Source: Chloroflexi bacterium GWB2_49_20 (GTDB lineage Bacteria; Chloroflexota; Anaerolineae; Anaerolineales; Villigracilaceae). From it: 64,000 bases of DNA. Position 1 is the first letter of the stretch. Each line of letters begins with the position of its first letter. The DNA lies in contig MGMF01000001.1 in assembly GCA_001796335.1 (NCBI GenBank), positions 248,001-312,000 of the forward strand, read 5' to 3'. A model generated the notes under the pieces. The model worked only from the letters and a program-made list of their open reading frames with translations. It searched no databases and had not been told where the DNA came from. Positions 1 to 10,639 of the stretch are shown piece by piece. A program made the translations under genes and the position numbers.

Positions 1-1239
1 AGCCTTACCAACCCCAAGCGTGACTGGTATCTCTGGCGCGAAAAGAAAAATAACTGGAGATCAATGACTGGAGGCTCCGGATGGAAATTCGATCCACTTA
101 CCAACCAGTATTACTACCACATGTACCTATCCGAACAACCGGATCTCAACTGGCACAATCCAGAAGTACGCCAGGCCCAGTTGGATGTTATCCGTTTCTG
201 GCTGGATCGAGGTGTGGATGGCTTCCGCCTGGATGTCTTTAATATCTATTTCAAAGATGAAGGGTATAAGAACAACCCCGTCAAGGTAGGGTTACGCAGT
301 TTTGACTGGCAAAAACACCTGTATGACTCCAGCCAGCCCGAAATGTACTCTTTGTTAAATGAATTTCGCAACCTGCTAGATACTTACCCACAAAGATATT
401 CTGTCGGTGAAACCTTCCTTGCAACTGCCGAAAAAGCTGCCAGTTATGTTGGTGATCATCTTTTACATGCGGCTTTTAGTTTTGATTTCACAGCGAGTCA
501 CCTTATGTTCCCCTGGAACCCGCGCTGGCTGCTCCAGCAAGTTTTTATTCGCGAAAAGACCTTCCAGGGTGAACGTTGGCCGGCAACCGTCATGGGCAAT
601 CACGATCTGCCTCGCACTGCCAGCAGATATTCCCACGGGGAAAATGACGCCCAAGCCCGGCTCGCCATGACTCTCTTGTTAACTCTGCGAGGCACGCCTT
701 TTCTTTATTATGGTGAAGAAATTGGCATGCGGGATATCAGCCTGTCTCGCAGGCAGATCATGGATCCGCCAGGGAAGCGCTATTGGCCGATCTACAAAGG
801 TCGTGATGGCTGCCGCAGTCCCATGCAATGGGATGATTCCGCGTTTTCAGGTTTTTCCAGCATTCAACCCTGGCTGCCTGTACACCCCGATTACCTGACG
901 CGCAATGCAGTCCAACAGGATCAGGAACCAGCTTCCATGCTCAACTTTACCCGCACGCTGATTGATTTGCGCAAAAAGCATCCTGCCTTGCGCAAAGGCA
1001 ATTTTTCCCCGCTGGTCTCCAAGTCCCGCCATGTGTTGGCTTATCTGCGTCAGATCCCTGGGCAAACCATCCTGGTGGCAATGAATTTCTCTGGGCAGAA
1101 GGTAAAGGCTACTTTCAAACCAAGCATAACCAATCGCGATTGGCAACCTCTCCTTTCCACAGCAGGCTTTAAACCTCCTGAAAATGGGAGCATTGAACTT
1201 TCGCCATATACGATCTGCATACTGGTTGAAAACAATTAA
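1..1239 (+). CDS. GH13 alpha-glucosidase / oligo-1,6-glucosidase (5' truncated by window edge)
   Basis: Glycoside hydrolase family 13 enzyme that hydrolyses alpha-glucosidic bonds of short malto- or isomalto-oligosaccharides, expected in the cytoplasm. The frame is open from base 1, so the gene starts upstream of the window; the ATG at 64 is internal because the preceding codons already read family sequence (RDWYLWRE). Visible catalytic residues, numbered from the window edge: nucleophile Asp78 in DGFRLDV, acid/base Glu137 in SVGETF and transition-state Asp202 in GNHDLPR. The 412 residues seen are about three quarters of a usual 530-560 residue enzyme, with the C-terminal beta domain complete. 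Exact specificity (oligo-1,6-glucosidase, maltase or trehalose-type) is not resolved. Confidence 0.9.
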   Translation, partial: SLTNPKRDWYLWREKKNNWRSMTGGSGWKFDPLTNQYYYHMYLSEQPDLNWHNPEVRQAQLDVIRFWLDRGVDGFRLDVFNIYFKDEGYKNNPVKVGLRSFDWQKHLYDSSQPEMYSLLNEFRNLLDTYPQRYSVGETFLATAEKAASYVGDHLLHAAFSFDFTASHLMFPWNPRWLLQQVFIREKTFQGERWPATVMGNHDLPRTASRYSHGENDAQARLAMTLLLTLRGTPFLYYGEEIGMRDISLSRRQIMDPPGKRYWPIYKGRDGCRSPMQWDDSAFSGFSSIQPWLPVHPDYLTRNAVQQDQEPASMLNFTRTLIDLRKKHPALRKGNFSPLVSKSRHVLAYLRQIPGQTILVAMNFSGQKVKATFKPSITNRDWQPLLSTAGFKPPENGSIELSPYTICILVENN

Positions 1240-1302
1240 GTCATCCCAAGACCAGTCTCCTGCTTGTCTTTTGGCATCAAACCATTATACTGATAGGCAG
1301 AT

Positions 1303-3525
1303 ATGGATATCTTTTCTGCCCATGCATTTATTACCGGGGATTATCCTACCAACCCCGAACCATTGAACCGCTTCCTCCCAATCATCCCGACAGGTGTGGC
1401 TCAGACCTACCTGTCTGATTTAAAAATTCAGCCTGGAAGTTATATCCTGGATCCATTTGGAACCTCCAGCCGCCTGGTCATGGAAATGGCACGCGCCGGT
1501 TTCCGTGTGTTGACCGCTGTTAACAACCCCATCACCCGCTTCCTGATGGAAATGGCAGCCGATCCACCTTCCCGGGCAGACCTTCAATCCGCACTATCCG
1601 AATTGGCCTCCAGCCGCAAGGGGAACGAACGCCTGGAAACCCACCTGCAATCACTTTATCAGACCACCTGCCCGTTTTGCCAACACTTCATCCCTGCCCA
1701 GGCCTTCATCTGGGAACGAGGCGAAAAATTTCCTTCATCCCGCGTTCTGCAATGTCCTCACTGCGGAAATGGAGGTGAATTTGAGGCCATACCCGAAGAT
1801 CATAAAAACATCTCCCAGCTGGCTGGCACAGCTGCCCTGCATAAAGCCCGTGCCCTGGAACGCGTGGCTGCCATGAGCGACCCCGACCGCCCACATGTGC
1901 AGGAAGCGCTCGAATACCACCTGCCACGCGCCATTTACAGCCTGATTACCATCATCAATAAGTTGGACAGCCTGGTCATTACTTCCCGCCAACGGCGAGA
2001 CCTGGCAGCCCTGGTATTGACAACCTGTGATGAAACCAACACCCTTTGGCCACAACCATCCGAACGCCCGCGCCCGCGCCAGTTGGTCATCCCGCCACGT
2101 TTTCGGGAAAACAATGTCTGGATGGCACTTGAGAAAAGCGTGGATACCTGGGCTTCCGATGAAACCAGGTTGCCCATCAGTGTCTGGCCTGATCTGCCAA
2201 CAGAAAAATCTGCAGTATGTATCTTCGAAGGCCCACAACGCGAGCTGGCCAGTCATCTTGATGTCATCCCGGTTCAGGCGGTTGTATCCGCATTGCCGCG
2301 TCCCAACCAGGCTTTCTGGAGTCTTTCTGCCTTATGGGCAGGATGGCTGTGGGGGCGCGAGTCTGTTGCACCTTTCAAACATGTCTTGCGCCGTCAGCGT
2401 TATGATTGGAACTGGCATGCAGCAGCCCTGTATGCAGCCCTCAAGAACTTGTACCCCCACCTGGCCTTAAATGTCCCCCTCTTTGCCCTGCTGCCTGAAC
2501 CCGAATCTTCTTTTTTATCAGCGGCATTGCTTGCGGCAGGATCATCCGGGTTTGACCTGCGCGCCATTGCCCTGCGCAGTTCCCATGACCCGGTTCAGAT
2601 CCACTGGCAGCGGCGTGTCTTTTCACGCCAGGATGCCAACCAGATCGAAAGTTCCGGCATACGGGATGCGGTTCGTGGATATCTTGAAAAACGAGGTGAG
2701 CCTGTCACTTACCTGCACCTGCATACCGCCAGCCTGGCTCACCTGGCCGAAAATCATTGTCTGAACTGGCAGGTGGATGCCCTAGCCAGCATTCATACGC
2801 CCATCCACCTGGCGCTGGAGAGTGAGTCGTTTACCAGGTATGATGGCAGTAAACACAGTCTGGAAATCGGACTGTGGGGCTTGAGCGATCCTGCTGCAGA
2901 CATATTACCCCTGCCCGACCGGGTGGAAATGGCACTGGTGCGATATCTATCCCGCAACCCAGGTTCCACGCAAAATCAAATCGAGGCTGTGGTAAACATG
3001 GAATTTCCCGGCTTGTACACACCTCAACTTGCCATTGTGAAGAATGTGCTTGCATCCTATGCAACCCCGTTAGGATCAGGCTGGCAACTACGCCCTGAAG
3101 ACAACCCTGCAGTTCGAAAGACAGACTTAAAAGCCATGCAGGTTACGCTAAAAGCCTTGGGAAAACGTCTGGGTTATCAGGTTTCAATCACAAAAAATCA
3201 ATACCAATCCATCAAATGGCTGGAAGATGGGCTGGAAATATATACTTTTTTTATAATTGCATCAGCTGTAATTGGGGGTATCTTGCTACAAGCGGTTCAA
3301 ACGACGGGGATACGCTGCCTGGTGCTGCCGGGTGGTCGAGCTGGTTTGCTATCTTACAAGTTAGAGCGTAATCCGGCTCTTAAGCAGCTCGCCAGTGATT
3401 GGCAGATGCTCAAATATCGTCAGGTACGGCTCCTGGCAGAAGATCCAGCCTTAACGCGCGAAGATTGGCAAAAGAAAATAGGTGCAGACCCATTCACACA
3501 ACCCGAACAAATGAGATTATTTTAG
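1303..3525 (+). CDS. Degenerate DNA-methylase-like protein, function unknown
   Basis: A 740-residue protein. Near the N-terminus (about residues 45-65) it carries a motif like the SAM-binding motif I of DNA methylases: YILDPFGTSSRLVMEMARAG compares with the usual DPFaGsGTt pattern. Two CxxC knuckles (CPFC about 123, CPHC about 151) look like a zinc ribbon. I cannot find a clear catalytic NPPY/DPPY/SPPY tetrapeptide; the nearest candidate is SALPRPN around residue 330. It may be a methyltransferase relative with lost or altered catalysis, or one acting on another substrate. It lies 63 nt after the alpha-glucosidase with no evident functional link. The ATG start has a weak AGG upstream. Confidence 0.6.
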   Translation: MDIFSAHAFITGDYPTNPEPLNRFLPIIPTGVAQTYLSDLKIQPGSYILDPFGTSSRLVMEMARAGFRVLTAVNNPITRFLMEMAADPPSRADLQSALSELASSRKGNERLETHLQSLYQTTCPFCQHFIPAQAFIWERGEKFPSSRVLQCPHCGNGGEFEAIPEDHKNISQLAGTAALHKARALERVAAMSDPDRPHVQEALEYHLPRAIYSLITIINKLDSLVITSRQRRDLAALVLTTCDETNTLWPQPSERPRPRQLVIPPRFRENNVWMALEKSVDTWASDETRLPISVWPDLPTEKSAVCIFEGPQRELASHLDVIPVQAVVSALPRPNQAFWSLSALWAGWLWGRESVAPFKHVLRRQRYDWNWHAAALYAALKNLYPHLALNVPLFALLPEPESSFLSAALLAAGSSGFDLRAIALRSSHDPVQIHWQRRVFSRQDANQIESSGIRDAVRGYLEKRGEPVTYLHLHTASLAHLAENHCLNWQVDALASIHTPIHLALESESFTRYDGSKHSLEIGLWGLSDPAADILPLPDRVEMALVRYLSRNPGSTQNQIEAVVNMEFPGLYTPQLAIVKNVLASYATPLGSGWQLRPEDNPAVRKTDLKAMQVTLKALGKRLGYQVSITKNQYQSIKWLEDGLEIYTFFIIASAVIGGILLQAVQTTGIRCLVLPGGRAGLLSYKLERNPALKQLASDWQMLKYRQVRLLAEDPALTREDWQKKIGADPFTQPEQMRLF

Positions 3526-3660
3526 AAGAAATTGAGGACAGGGGCAATTGGAAAGAAGGTTCATCCAGCCTTAATTAAAATGACCACGAAGTCCATCATC
3601 AATAGTAACTGTGTAGATGGTATCGTGATCAAATGTCCATGCAATTCATCTTGCGGTAGG

Positions 3661-6366
3661 TTATTTCACCATATTCCTCAGCACAGTGTGCAGGATACCG
3701 CCGTTGCGATAATAATTCACTTCCACAGGTGTGTTGAGCAACAATTTGGCTTTGAATTCGATGCTTTGACCATTGGCTTTCCTGGCTATCACCGTCACCG
3801 TGCTCTGCGGAAGCATGTTGTCGCCCAATCCGGTTATATCAAATATTTCATCCCCTTTCAAGCCCAGGCTCTCCGTATTCTGACCGACCTCAAATTGCAT
3901 TGGCAATACGCCCATGCCAACCAGGTTGGAGCGGTGGATGCGCTCGAAAGACTCGGCAATTACAGCTTTTACGCCCAGTAACAGAGTGCCTTTTGCAGCC
4001 CAATCCCGGCTGGAACCTGTGCCGTATTCCTTGCCAGCCAGCACAATTGATGGGACACCCTGGGCTGCATATTGCATGGCAGCATCAAAGATGCTGGTAT
4101 CTTCCTCGGGGTTGCCAAAATAATGAGTCACCCCTCCTTCGACGCCCGGCACCAACTGGTTCTTCAAGCGGATGTTGGCAAAAGTGCCGCGCGTCATGAC
4201 TCGGTCATTACCGCGCCGCGAACCGTATGAATTGAAATCCCTTATCACCACGCCCTGCTCCTGCAGATACTTACCAGCCGGGCTGTTGCTGGCAATGTTG
4301 CCTGCCGGGGAGATATGATCAGTGGTGATTGAATCGCGCAGCAAAGCCAGAACGCGCGCACCTTTGATATCACCTACATGCGGGACTTCCAAGTTCAAGT
4401 CATGGAAGAAAGGTGGATGTTGGATATATGTGGAGGCCTCATTCCAGGAATATAGATCTCCGGTTGTGACCTCAATATCTTTCCACATATCACTTCCTTC
4501 AAAGACATCCCGATATTTTCGAATGAACATGCGTGCATCCACTTTGGTGATGACCAGATCGAGCACTTCCAGCGTGGTTGGCCAGATATCTTTCAGATAA
4601 ACTGGTTTGCCATCCTTGCCGATGCCCAGCGGTTCACTATCCAGGTCGATATCCACGGTTCCAGCCAGAGCATAAGCCACCACCAATGGCGGCGAAGCCA
4701 GATAATTGGCTTTCACCTGAGGGTGCACACGCCCTTCAAAATTTCGGTTTCCAGAGATGACCGCCGCTGCCACTATATCCTGGCTGCCAATGGCTTTTGC
4801 CACCTCACCAGGCAGGGGACCGGAGTTTCCAATGCAGGTTGTGCAACCGTAACCAACCAGGTTAAATCCAAGTTTGGCCAGCGGCTCCAGCAGTTTGGCA
4901 TGCTCCAGGTATTCGGTGACCACACGTGAGCCAGGTGCCAGACTGGTCTTGACTTGTGGTTTGACTGTCAGGCCGCGTTCCAGGGCCTTTTTAGCCACCA
5001 GTCCGGCTGCGATCATCACAGACGGATTGGAGGTATTTGTGCAGGAGGTGATGGCTGCAATCACCACCGCCCCATGACCAATTTCGTAAGAGCCACCGTT
5101 CGTGCCAACCTTTACCTTGCGTTTCAAATCTTCGGGTTTCAATTCGAAGCCGAGTTCTTTGACCGGTGCTATCAGGGCTTGCTGGAAGGTTTTCTTCATA
5201 TCCGGCAGGTTAACGCGATCCTGCGGCCTTTTTGGTCCAGCCAGGCAGGCCTGCACCGATCCCAGGTCCAATTCGATGGTATCGGTGTATTCCGGGTCAG
5301 AACCGTGTTCATCCCGGAATAAATCCTGGACGTAACAATAGGCCTCTGTGCGTTTGATCATTTCTTCCGGGCGACCGGTCATCCGCATATAATTGAGGGT
5401 TTCCTTATCCACCGGGAAGAAGCCCATGGTGGCGCCATATTCAGGCGCCATGTTGGCGATGGTGGCACGGTCTGTCAGCGCCAGGTTCCCCATTCCCGGT
5501 CCAAAGAATTCCACAAACTTGCCAACCACTCCCTTGGTACGCAACATCTGCGTGATGGTCAAGACCAAGTCAGTAGCGGTGACACCATCTTTTAAACGGC
5601 CATGCAGTTTGAAACCGATCACATCCGGTAAAAGCATGTCCATGGGTTGACCCAGCATGACTGCCTCAGCCTCGATGCCCCCCACCCCCCAACCAACCAC
5701 ACCCAATCCATTGATCATGGTGGTATGCGAGTCCGTACCCACCAGTGAGTCTGGATAGGCCAGCGTTTCTTTGCCATCCTTCTTAACCAGAACCACCTGG
5801 GCCAGGTATTCCAGGTTAACCTGGTGGACAATACCGGTGGCAGGCGGTACTACGCGGAAATTATCGAATGCTTTCTGTCCCCATTTGAGGAACTCGTAGC
5901 GTTCCCGGTTACGCTGGAATTCCATTTCCGTATTACGTTGAAGGGAATCAGCCGTAGCAAAGAAGTCCACCTGCACTGAATGATCGATCACAAGGTCCAC
6001 TGGAACAATGGGATTGACCTTCTTAGGGTCACCTCCCAGGCGGGCGACTGCCGAGCGCATGGCAGCCAGGTCTACAACAGCTGGTACGCCTGTAAAATCC
6101 TGCATGACGACGCGCGCCGGCAGGAAAGGTATGCCTGGGCGGTTCGGATCAACCGGCTTCCAGGCAGCAATGGTTTTTACATCCTCTTGAGTAATCTCGC
6201 GATCGTTGCACTGCCGTAAAGCAGCCTCGAGCATGACACGGATGGAGTAAGGCAAGCGCTGGATGGTCGTCAAACCAGCTTTCTCAAGGGCATCCAGGCG
6301 ATAAATTGTATATTTGCCATGCTTGATGTTAAATACATCACGTGATTTGAAAAAATCTTCAGTCAT
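3661..6366 (-). CDS. acnA: Aconitate hydratase A
   Basis: Aconitase (901 residues, the usual AcnA/IRP length) interconverts citrate and isocitrate through cis-aconitate in the cytoplasm. The three cluster cysteines are present in TSCTNTSNP (about residue 440) and YGCTTC (about 506 and 509). The swivel domain carries [17 protein letters not shown] near residue 780. The N-terminal [15 protein letters not shown] segment is also typical. It is downstream of secA on the same strand, separated by 147 nt containing a strong hairpin, so it is probably transcribed on its own. Confidence 0.97.
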   Translation of the reverse strand: MTEDFFKSRDVFNIKHGKYTIYRLDALEKAGLTTIQRLPYSIRVMLEAALRQCNDREITQEDVKTIAAWKPVDPNRPGIPFLPARVVMQDFTGVPAVVDLAAMRSAVARLGGDPKKVNPIVPVDLVIDHSVQVDFFATADSLQRNTEMEFQRNRERYEFLKWGQKAFDNFRVVPPATGIVHQVNLEYLAQVVLVKKDGKETLAYPDSLVGTDSHTTMINGLGVVGWGVGGIEAEAVMLGQPMDMLLPDVIGFKLHGRLKDGVTATDLVLTITQMLRTKGVVGKFVEFFGPGMGNLALTDRATIANMAPEYGATMGFFPVDKETLNYMRMTGRPEEMIKRTEAYCYVQDLFRDEHGSDPEYTDTIELDLGSVQACLAGPKRPQDRVNLPDMKKTFQQALIAPVKELGFELKPEDLKRKVKVGTNGGSYEIGHGAVVIAAITSCTNTSNPSVMIAAGLVAKKALERGLTVKPQVKTSLAPGSRVVTEYLEHAKLLEPLAKLGFNLVGYGCTTCIGNSGPLPGEVAKAIGSQDIVAAAVISGNRNFEGRVHPQVKANYLASPPLVVAYALAGTVDIDLDSEPLGIGKDGKPVYLKDIWPTTLEVLDLVITKVDARMFIRKYRDVFEGSDMWKDIEVTTGDLYSWNEASTYIQHPPFFHDLNLEVPHVGDIKGARVLALLRDSITTDHISPAGNIASNSPAGKYLQEQGVVIRDFNSYGSRRGNDRVMTRGTFANIRLKNQLVPGVEGGVTHYFGNPEEDTSIFDAAMQYAAQGVPSIVLAGKEYGTGSSRDWAAKGTLLLGVKAVIAESFERIHRSNLVGMGVLPMQFEVGQNTESLGLKGDEIFDITGLGDNMLPQSTVTVIARKANGQSIEFKAKLLLNTPVEVNYYRNGGILHTVLRNMVK

Positions 6367-6440
6367 CGGTTCTCCAATTTGGAAATGTATTCAAAGAATC
6401 TTTGCCGTCTTTGAAGCTTCTCTATCATTTGGACTATGAT

Positions 6441-6481
6441 GGGGGGTGAAAATGCAAACTTCGCTCGCATTTTCACCCCCC
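6441..6481. repeat. 15-bp perfect hairpin between secA and acnA
   Basis: Arms 6441-6455 and 6467-6481 are perfectly complementary (GGGGGGTGAAAATGC and its complement) around an 11-nt loop. Neither side is followed by a run of T, so it is not a textbook intrinsic terminator. It may mark the 3' end of secA mRNA or attenuate read-through into acnA. Confidence 0.6.
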
Positions 6482-6513
6482 ACAATCCATCTATTTAAGA
6501 AGATATCATCAAA

Positions 6514-9500
6514 TCAATGTCTTCTTCTTTTTTTCTTACTGGAGGTCTCAGCAACCCGGGTCTCGGCCGGCGCCTCGTTGCTGGTTTCAGCTTGCAGGGA
6601 ACTCTGGGCACGAGGTGTGTAAAGGAAAATGCGGCTGATGACAGCAGAACGGATCTCTCCCATCAGATTTTGGAACAATTGCGAGGCTTGTCCTTTATAT
6701 TGTACCAGCGGATCTCTTTGTGCATAGGCTTCCAGGCCAATCGAGATGCGCAAGGCTTCAACGCGTGTCAGGTAATCCACCCACAATTCGGTAATTGCGC
6801 CCAGCAGCACCTGGCGATAGATCTGGGTTTGCATACGCTTACCAAGTTCAACCACAACGGCCTGGTGCTCTTCATTGTTTAGTTCAGGTAACGGCAGGTT
6901 AATGCTTTCTACTGACAGACTGCTGCCATCCATTAGATGGGCAGTTGCGGCAATTTGCGGCAGGTCCGCCAGCCTGGGCATGTTCATGTTCTGTGTCAGG
7001 CGCACCCATTCGCTCTCACCCCAGGCGGTGCGGATGACATCCCTACCTGCTTCCAGATGTGTCAGGACATTATCCATGACTTCATCCGGTTCAAGTTCTT
7101 CCAACAATTTGGCAGCCAGGTAGAGATAACTGAAACGTAAAATCACCTGCTGCACCTGGCGATGGGTTTTGTTATCAAAAGCAGTCCGACGACCCTGGGA
7201 TAGGGTGTTCAACAGACGGATTCTTTCGCTATCTTCCAGGGTCTCCTGGCGTTGCAGAATGACATCCAACTCACGTACCAACTGCCCGTTCTTGCCCAGC
7301 AGGTTGTCCTTGCGCTTTTCCAGCGCCCCATGTAAAGCCTGCATGACCTGATCCACAATTTCTTCCCAATCCTGTCCCTGCAGTCCGGACTTATCCAGGT
7401 CCAACGGATCTCCCAGACGGTGTTCGATGGCACCAAGCAAGCGCGTGATGGTCACACCGGTTAGTAAATTCTCCACTTGAGCTTGGATCGGTTCCTGTAA
7501 TTCATGCGGATCTTCGGTCAGGATGCGCATCTGTTCGGAAGTTAAGCTCACAGGCAGACGTGCCAACCCGGAGACCTCATCCAAAACTTCCTGGGCACGT
7601 CGTGGTGTTTCGTTTTCGTTGTCACTTATGTTATCGAAAAACGTATCCAGCGCATCCGTGCGTTCTCTTATCTGTTTTTCCAGGCTTTCTCCGGTATTAT
7701 GTGCCAGAACCTGAGTAGCATGCAGAATATGTTCCTGCTCAAGTTCAATGGCAAGCTGTGTCATTTCCAGAACGGCAGTGCGCAAGTCGAGCCCGGAGGT
7801 TTTAAGTCGATTCAGCAATAAACGGTAAGTGAAGGTTGGGAAAATACTACCATCCGGCATTGGCAGCAAAGGCTGGATCTGTTCCAGCCACGCCAGTAAT
7901 CGCCAAGGGCCTTCCTCGTCATCCAACGCAGCCGGTACGCGCTGTTGTATCTCACCGGTCAGCAATTCATCCACATCGTCAGTCAGGTCTTCCTTGTCAA
8001 AGACCCGGTCACGCTGGGAATAGATGCGTTTGCGTTGGGAATTAAGCACATCATCATATTCCAGAAGATGCTTACGAACATCAAAGTTTGCGCCTTCCAC
8101 CCGGTGCTGGGACTGCTCGATGATGCCAGTCACCATGCGGTGTTCAAGTGGATATGCATCGTCGATGCGCAGGCGTTCCATCATATTCTTCACCTGCTCG
8201 CCTCCGAACATGCGCATCAGGTCATCTTCCAAAGAGAGGTAAAAGCGAGAAGATCCCGGGTCACCCTGGCGGGCAGCACGACCACGCAACTGGTTATCAA
8301 TCCTACGCGATTCATGCCGCTCGGAACCGATCACATGCAAGCCACCCAGGGCGCGTACTTTTTCCATGTCATCAAAATATTGCAGGAAAAATTTGATTTC
8401 GCTTTCATAAATTCCAAAGGAAGTCGCGTCCAGTTTAAGTAAAGCCTGGCGGCGCTCTTCCAAAGACATTTCGTAAGGCTCTGCATAACCCGCCCGGCGC
8501 AGCACACGGTGTACAGTAATGAGAACTTCCTCGGCAATTTCGCCACCCAGCTTGATGTCGACACCACGCCCGGCCATATTGGTGGCAATGGTTACCGCTC
8601 CAAAGGCGCCTGCGCCCGCGATCACCTGGCTTTCCTCGGTATGTTTACGGGCATTCAAGACCTGGTGGGCAACACCTCCCTGTGTGACCGCTTTCAGGCG
8701 GGGTTCATCTTCAGGAGACAGATCCAGGATCTCAATCAACAGGCTGATATTAGCAGGGTCTTCGGGATTAAGGGTAAGACCCAGGTCGCGGCTCATCGGG
8801 CGCAGATCATTGGGTTGGATTTTTTCAAGTGGTTGGTTAAAATCTTCCAGTTCAGTGATCAAACGCCCATCTTCCTGGCGGTCGTTGGCTTTCAACCAGC
8901 TATGGCGTATCAGGAGCACCTGCAGCAAGCGCCGCAACGGTTCAGCCCGAAGCCGGTTGGACAAGCGGTCTGAGCCTTCCACCGATGTTGTTCCCACCAA
9001 CAAGGGTCGCCCCTTGATATGGAAAGTTATGATCTCGCGCACCAACGAGCGAACCTTGGCTTCAGCGGTACGGTAGATCACATCGGGGTAATCCTTGCGC
9101 TTCCAGAAAACTGGCGAGGAGGTGGGATCATCCAGGCGGGCATAATAGGTGTACTTGTAATTAAATTCATCCTGTGCCTGCACTTCCATCAGGGCGGCAT
9201 TGTGATGCGCCACCTGGTATTCCAGGTTGGTGGGAATCGGCAGTACTTCCAGATCATAGATCTTGGAAAATTCCTCTGCCTCTGTCAGGGCAGTACCGGT
9301 CATACCGGCCAGTTTTTCATACATTCGGAAATAATTTTGCAGGGTGATGGTGGCGTAAGTGATATTTTCAGGTTCCACCTTGACGCCTTCCTTGGCTTCG
9401 ACAGCCTGGTGCAGACCATCAGACCAACGCCGGCCGGGCATCAGGCGTCCGGTGAACTCATCCACAATCACCACCTTGCCGCCCTGCACCAGGTAGTCCT

Positions 9501-10554
9501 TATTGCGGTGGAACAGGAACTGGGCGCGTAAAGCCTGTTCAAGGTAACCGATCAGGCGCGCTTGTTCGGGAGTCACATCTTCGGGGCGTTCAGGATCGCG
9601 TAGTGGTTGTCCCAGTAACTGCTCGATATGGACTGTCCCGACTTCGGTCATGGAGATGCTGCGATCCTTCTCGCTGACCTCGTAATCTTCCGGTTTCAGT
9701 TGACGCACCAGTTGCGCCATGCGTGCGTACCATTCCACATCCCCTGAGGCTGGCCCGGAAATGATAAGGGGCGTGCGGGCTTCATCGATCAGAACATTAT
9801 CGACTTCATCCACAATGGCATAGTGGTGGCCGCGCTGGACACGGTCTCCCTTGCTCATGGTCATGTTATCGCGCAGGTAGTCGAAACCAAACTCGCTGTT
9901 GGTTCCATAGACCACATCAGCCGCATAAGCCAGCTTGCGATCCACCATGCGCAGCTTGTCCTGGTCTTCCCGTGTTGACTCACGTTCGGGGTCGTATAAA
10001 AAGGCCTTTTTGCCATTCTCCGTGGCGGCTGCCATTTGTAAAATCCCCACGCTCAGCCCCAGGAAATGATAGATCTCAGCCATCCAGCGCGCATCGCGGC
10101 GTGCCAGGTAGTCATTGACAGTGATCAGGTGCACCCCTTTACCTGTCAGTGCATTCAGATATACCGGTAAAGTGGCCACCAGAGTCTTGCCTTCACCGGT
10201 ACGCATCTCAGCGATCTGGCCGCGGTGTAACACCGTACCACCAATCAACTGGACATCGTAATGGCGCTGACCGAGGGTGCGTTTGCTGGCTTCACGTACG
10301 GTGGCAAAGGCTTCCGGAAGGATCTCATCCAGGGCCTCCTGCCCGGCCTGTGATAATTCGTCTTCATCCTGGATGCCTTCCAGCGCTGTGGCGATACGTT
10401 CCTTGAATAATGTGGTCTTTTGGCGCAGCTCGTCATCGCTGAGGGTTTCGTATTCCGCCTCCAATGCATTGACCAGCTCAACCACCTCACCCAGTTTGTC
10501 AATCTCTTTCTTATTGGGGTCGCCCCCGAAAATGCTGACGAATTTTCTAAGCAT
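6514..10554 (-). CDS. secA: Preprotein translocase ATPase SecA, oversized
   Basis: Motor ATPase of Sec-dependent export, acting at the membrane with SecYEG. Diagnostic motifs are intact: MRTGEGKT (Walker A), DEVDNVLIDEARTPLI, GMTGTA, ATNMAGRGVDIKLGG, GSERHESRRIDNQLRGRAAR and LEYDDVLNSQRK. At 1346 residues it is about 450 longer than usual. Two insertions account for this: roughly 80-90 residues between TTSVEGSDRLS (about 521) and HQVLNARKH (about 631), and about 260 extra acidic and helical residues after about 850 in the scaffold/wing part. The usual C-terminal zinc-binding CxC tail is absent; the protein ends in a basic KKKRRRH tail. No frameshift is seen. Confidence 0.95.
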   Translation of the reverse strand: MLRKFVSIFGGDPNKKEIDKLGEVVELVNALEAEYETLSDDELRQKTTLFKERIATALEGIQDEDELSQAGQEALDEILPEAFATVREASKRTLGQRHYDVQLIGGTVLHRGQIAEMRTGEGKTLVATLPVYLNALTGKGVHLITVNDYLARRDARWMAEIYHFLGLSVGILQMAAATENGKKAFLYDPERESTREDQDKLRMVDRKLAYAADVVYGTNSEFGFDYLRDNMTMSKGDRVQRGHHYAIVDEVDNVLIDEARTPLIISGPASGDVEWYARMAQLVRQLKPEDYEVSEKDRSISMTEVGTVHIEQLLGQPLRDPERPEDVTPEQARLIGYLEQALRAQFLFHRNKDYLVQGGKVVIVDEFTGRLMPGRRWSDGLHQAVEAKEGVKVEPENITYATITLQNYFRMYEKLAGMTGTALTEAEEFSKIYDLEVLPIPTNLEYQVAHHNAALMEVQAQDEFNYKYTYYARLDDPTSSPVFWKRKDYPDVIYRTAEAKVRSLVREIITFHIKGRPLLVGTTSVEGSDRLSNRLRAEPLRRLLQVLLIRHSWLKANDRQEDGRLITELEDFNQPLEKIQPNDLRPMSRDLGLTLNPEDPANISLLIEILDLSPEDEPRLKAVTQGGVAHQVLNARKHTEESQVIAGAGAFGAVTIATNMAGRGVDIKLGGEIAEEVLITVHRVLRRAGYAEPYEMSLEERRQALLKLDATSFGIYESEIKFFLQYFDDMEKVRALGGLHVIGSERHESRRIDNQLRGRAARQGDPGSSRFYLSLEDDLMRMFGGEQVKNMMERLRIDDAYPLEHRMVTGIIEQSQHRVEGANFDVRKHLLEYDDVLNSQRKRIYSQRDRVFDKEDLTDDVDELLTGEIQQRVPAALDDEEGPWRLLAWLEQIQPLLPMPDGSIFPTFTYRLLLNRLKTSGLDLRTAVLEMTQLAIELEQEHILHATQVLAHNTGESLEKQIRERTDALDTFFDNISDNENETPRRAQEVLDEVSGLARLPVSLTSEQMRILTEDPHELQEPIQAQVENLLTGVTITRLLGAIEHRLGDPLDLDKSGLQGQDWEEIVDQVMQALHGALEKRKDNLLGKNGQLVRELDVILQRQETLEDSERIRLLNTLSQGRRTAFDNKTHRQVQQVILRFSYLYLAAKLLEELEPDEVMDNVLTHLEAGRDVIRTAWGESEWVRLTQNMNMPRLADLPQIAATAHLMDGSSLSVESINLPLPELNNEEHQAVVVELGKRMQTQIYRQVLLGAITELWVDYLTRVEALRISIGLEAYAQRDPLVQYKGQASQLFQNLMGEIRSAVISRIFLYTPRAQSSLQAETSNEAPAETRVAETSSKKKRRRH

Positions 10555-10639
10555 AGATACCCTTTCGGAGTGCGATTATAGCATAGCGGTGCTGCCTGAC
10601 ATCTTAATCTTTCGTTAGCATTTCAATAGCCTTCAATAC

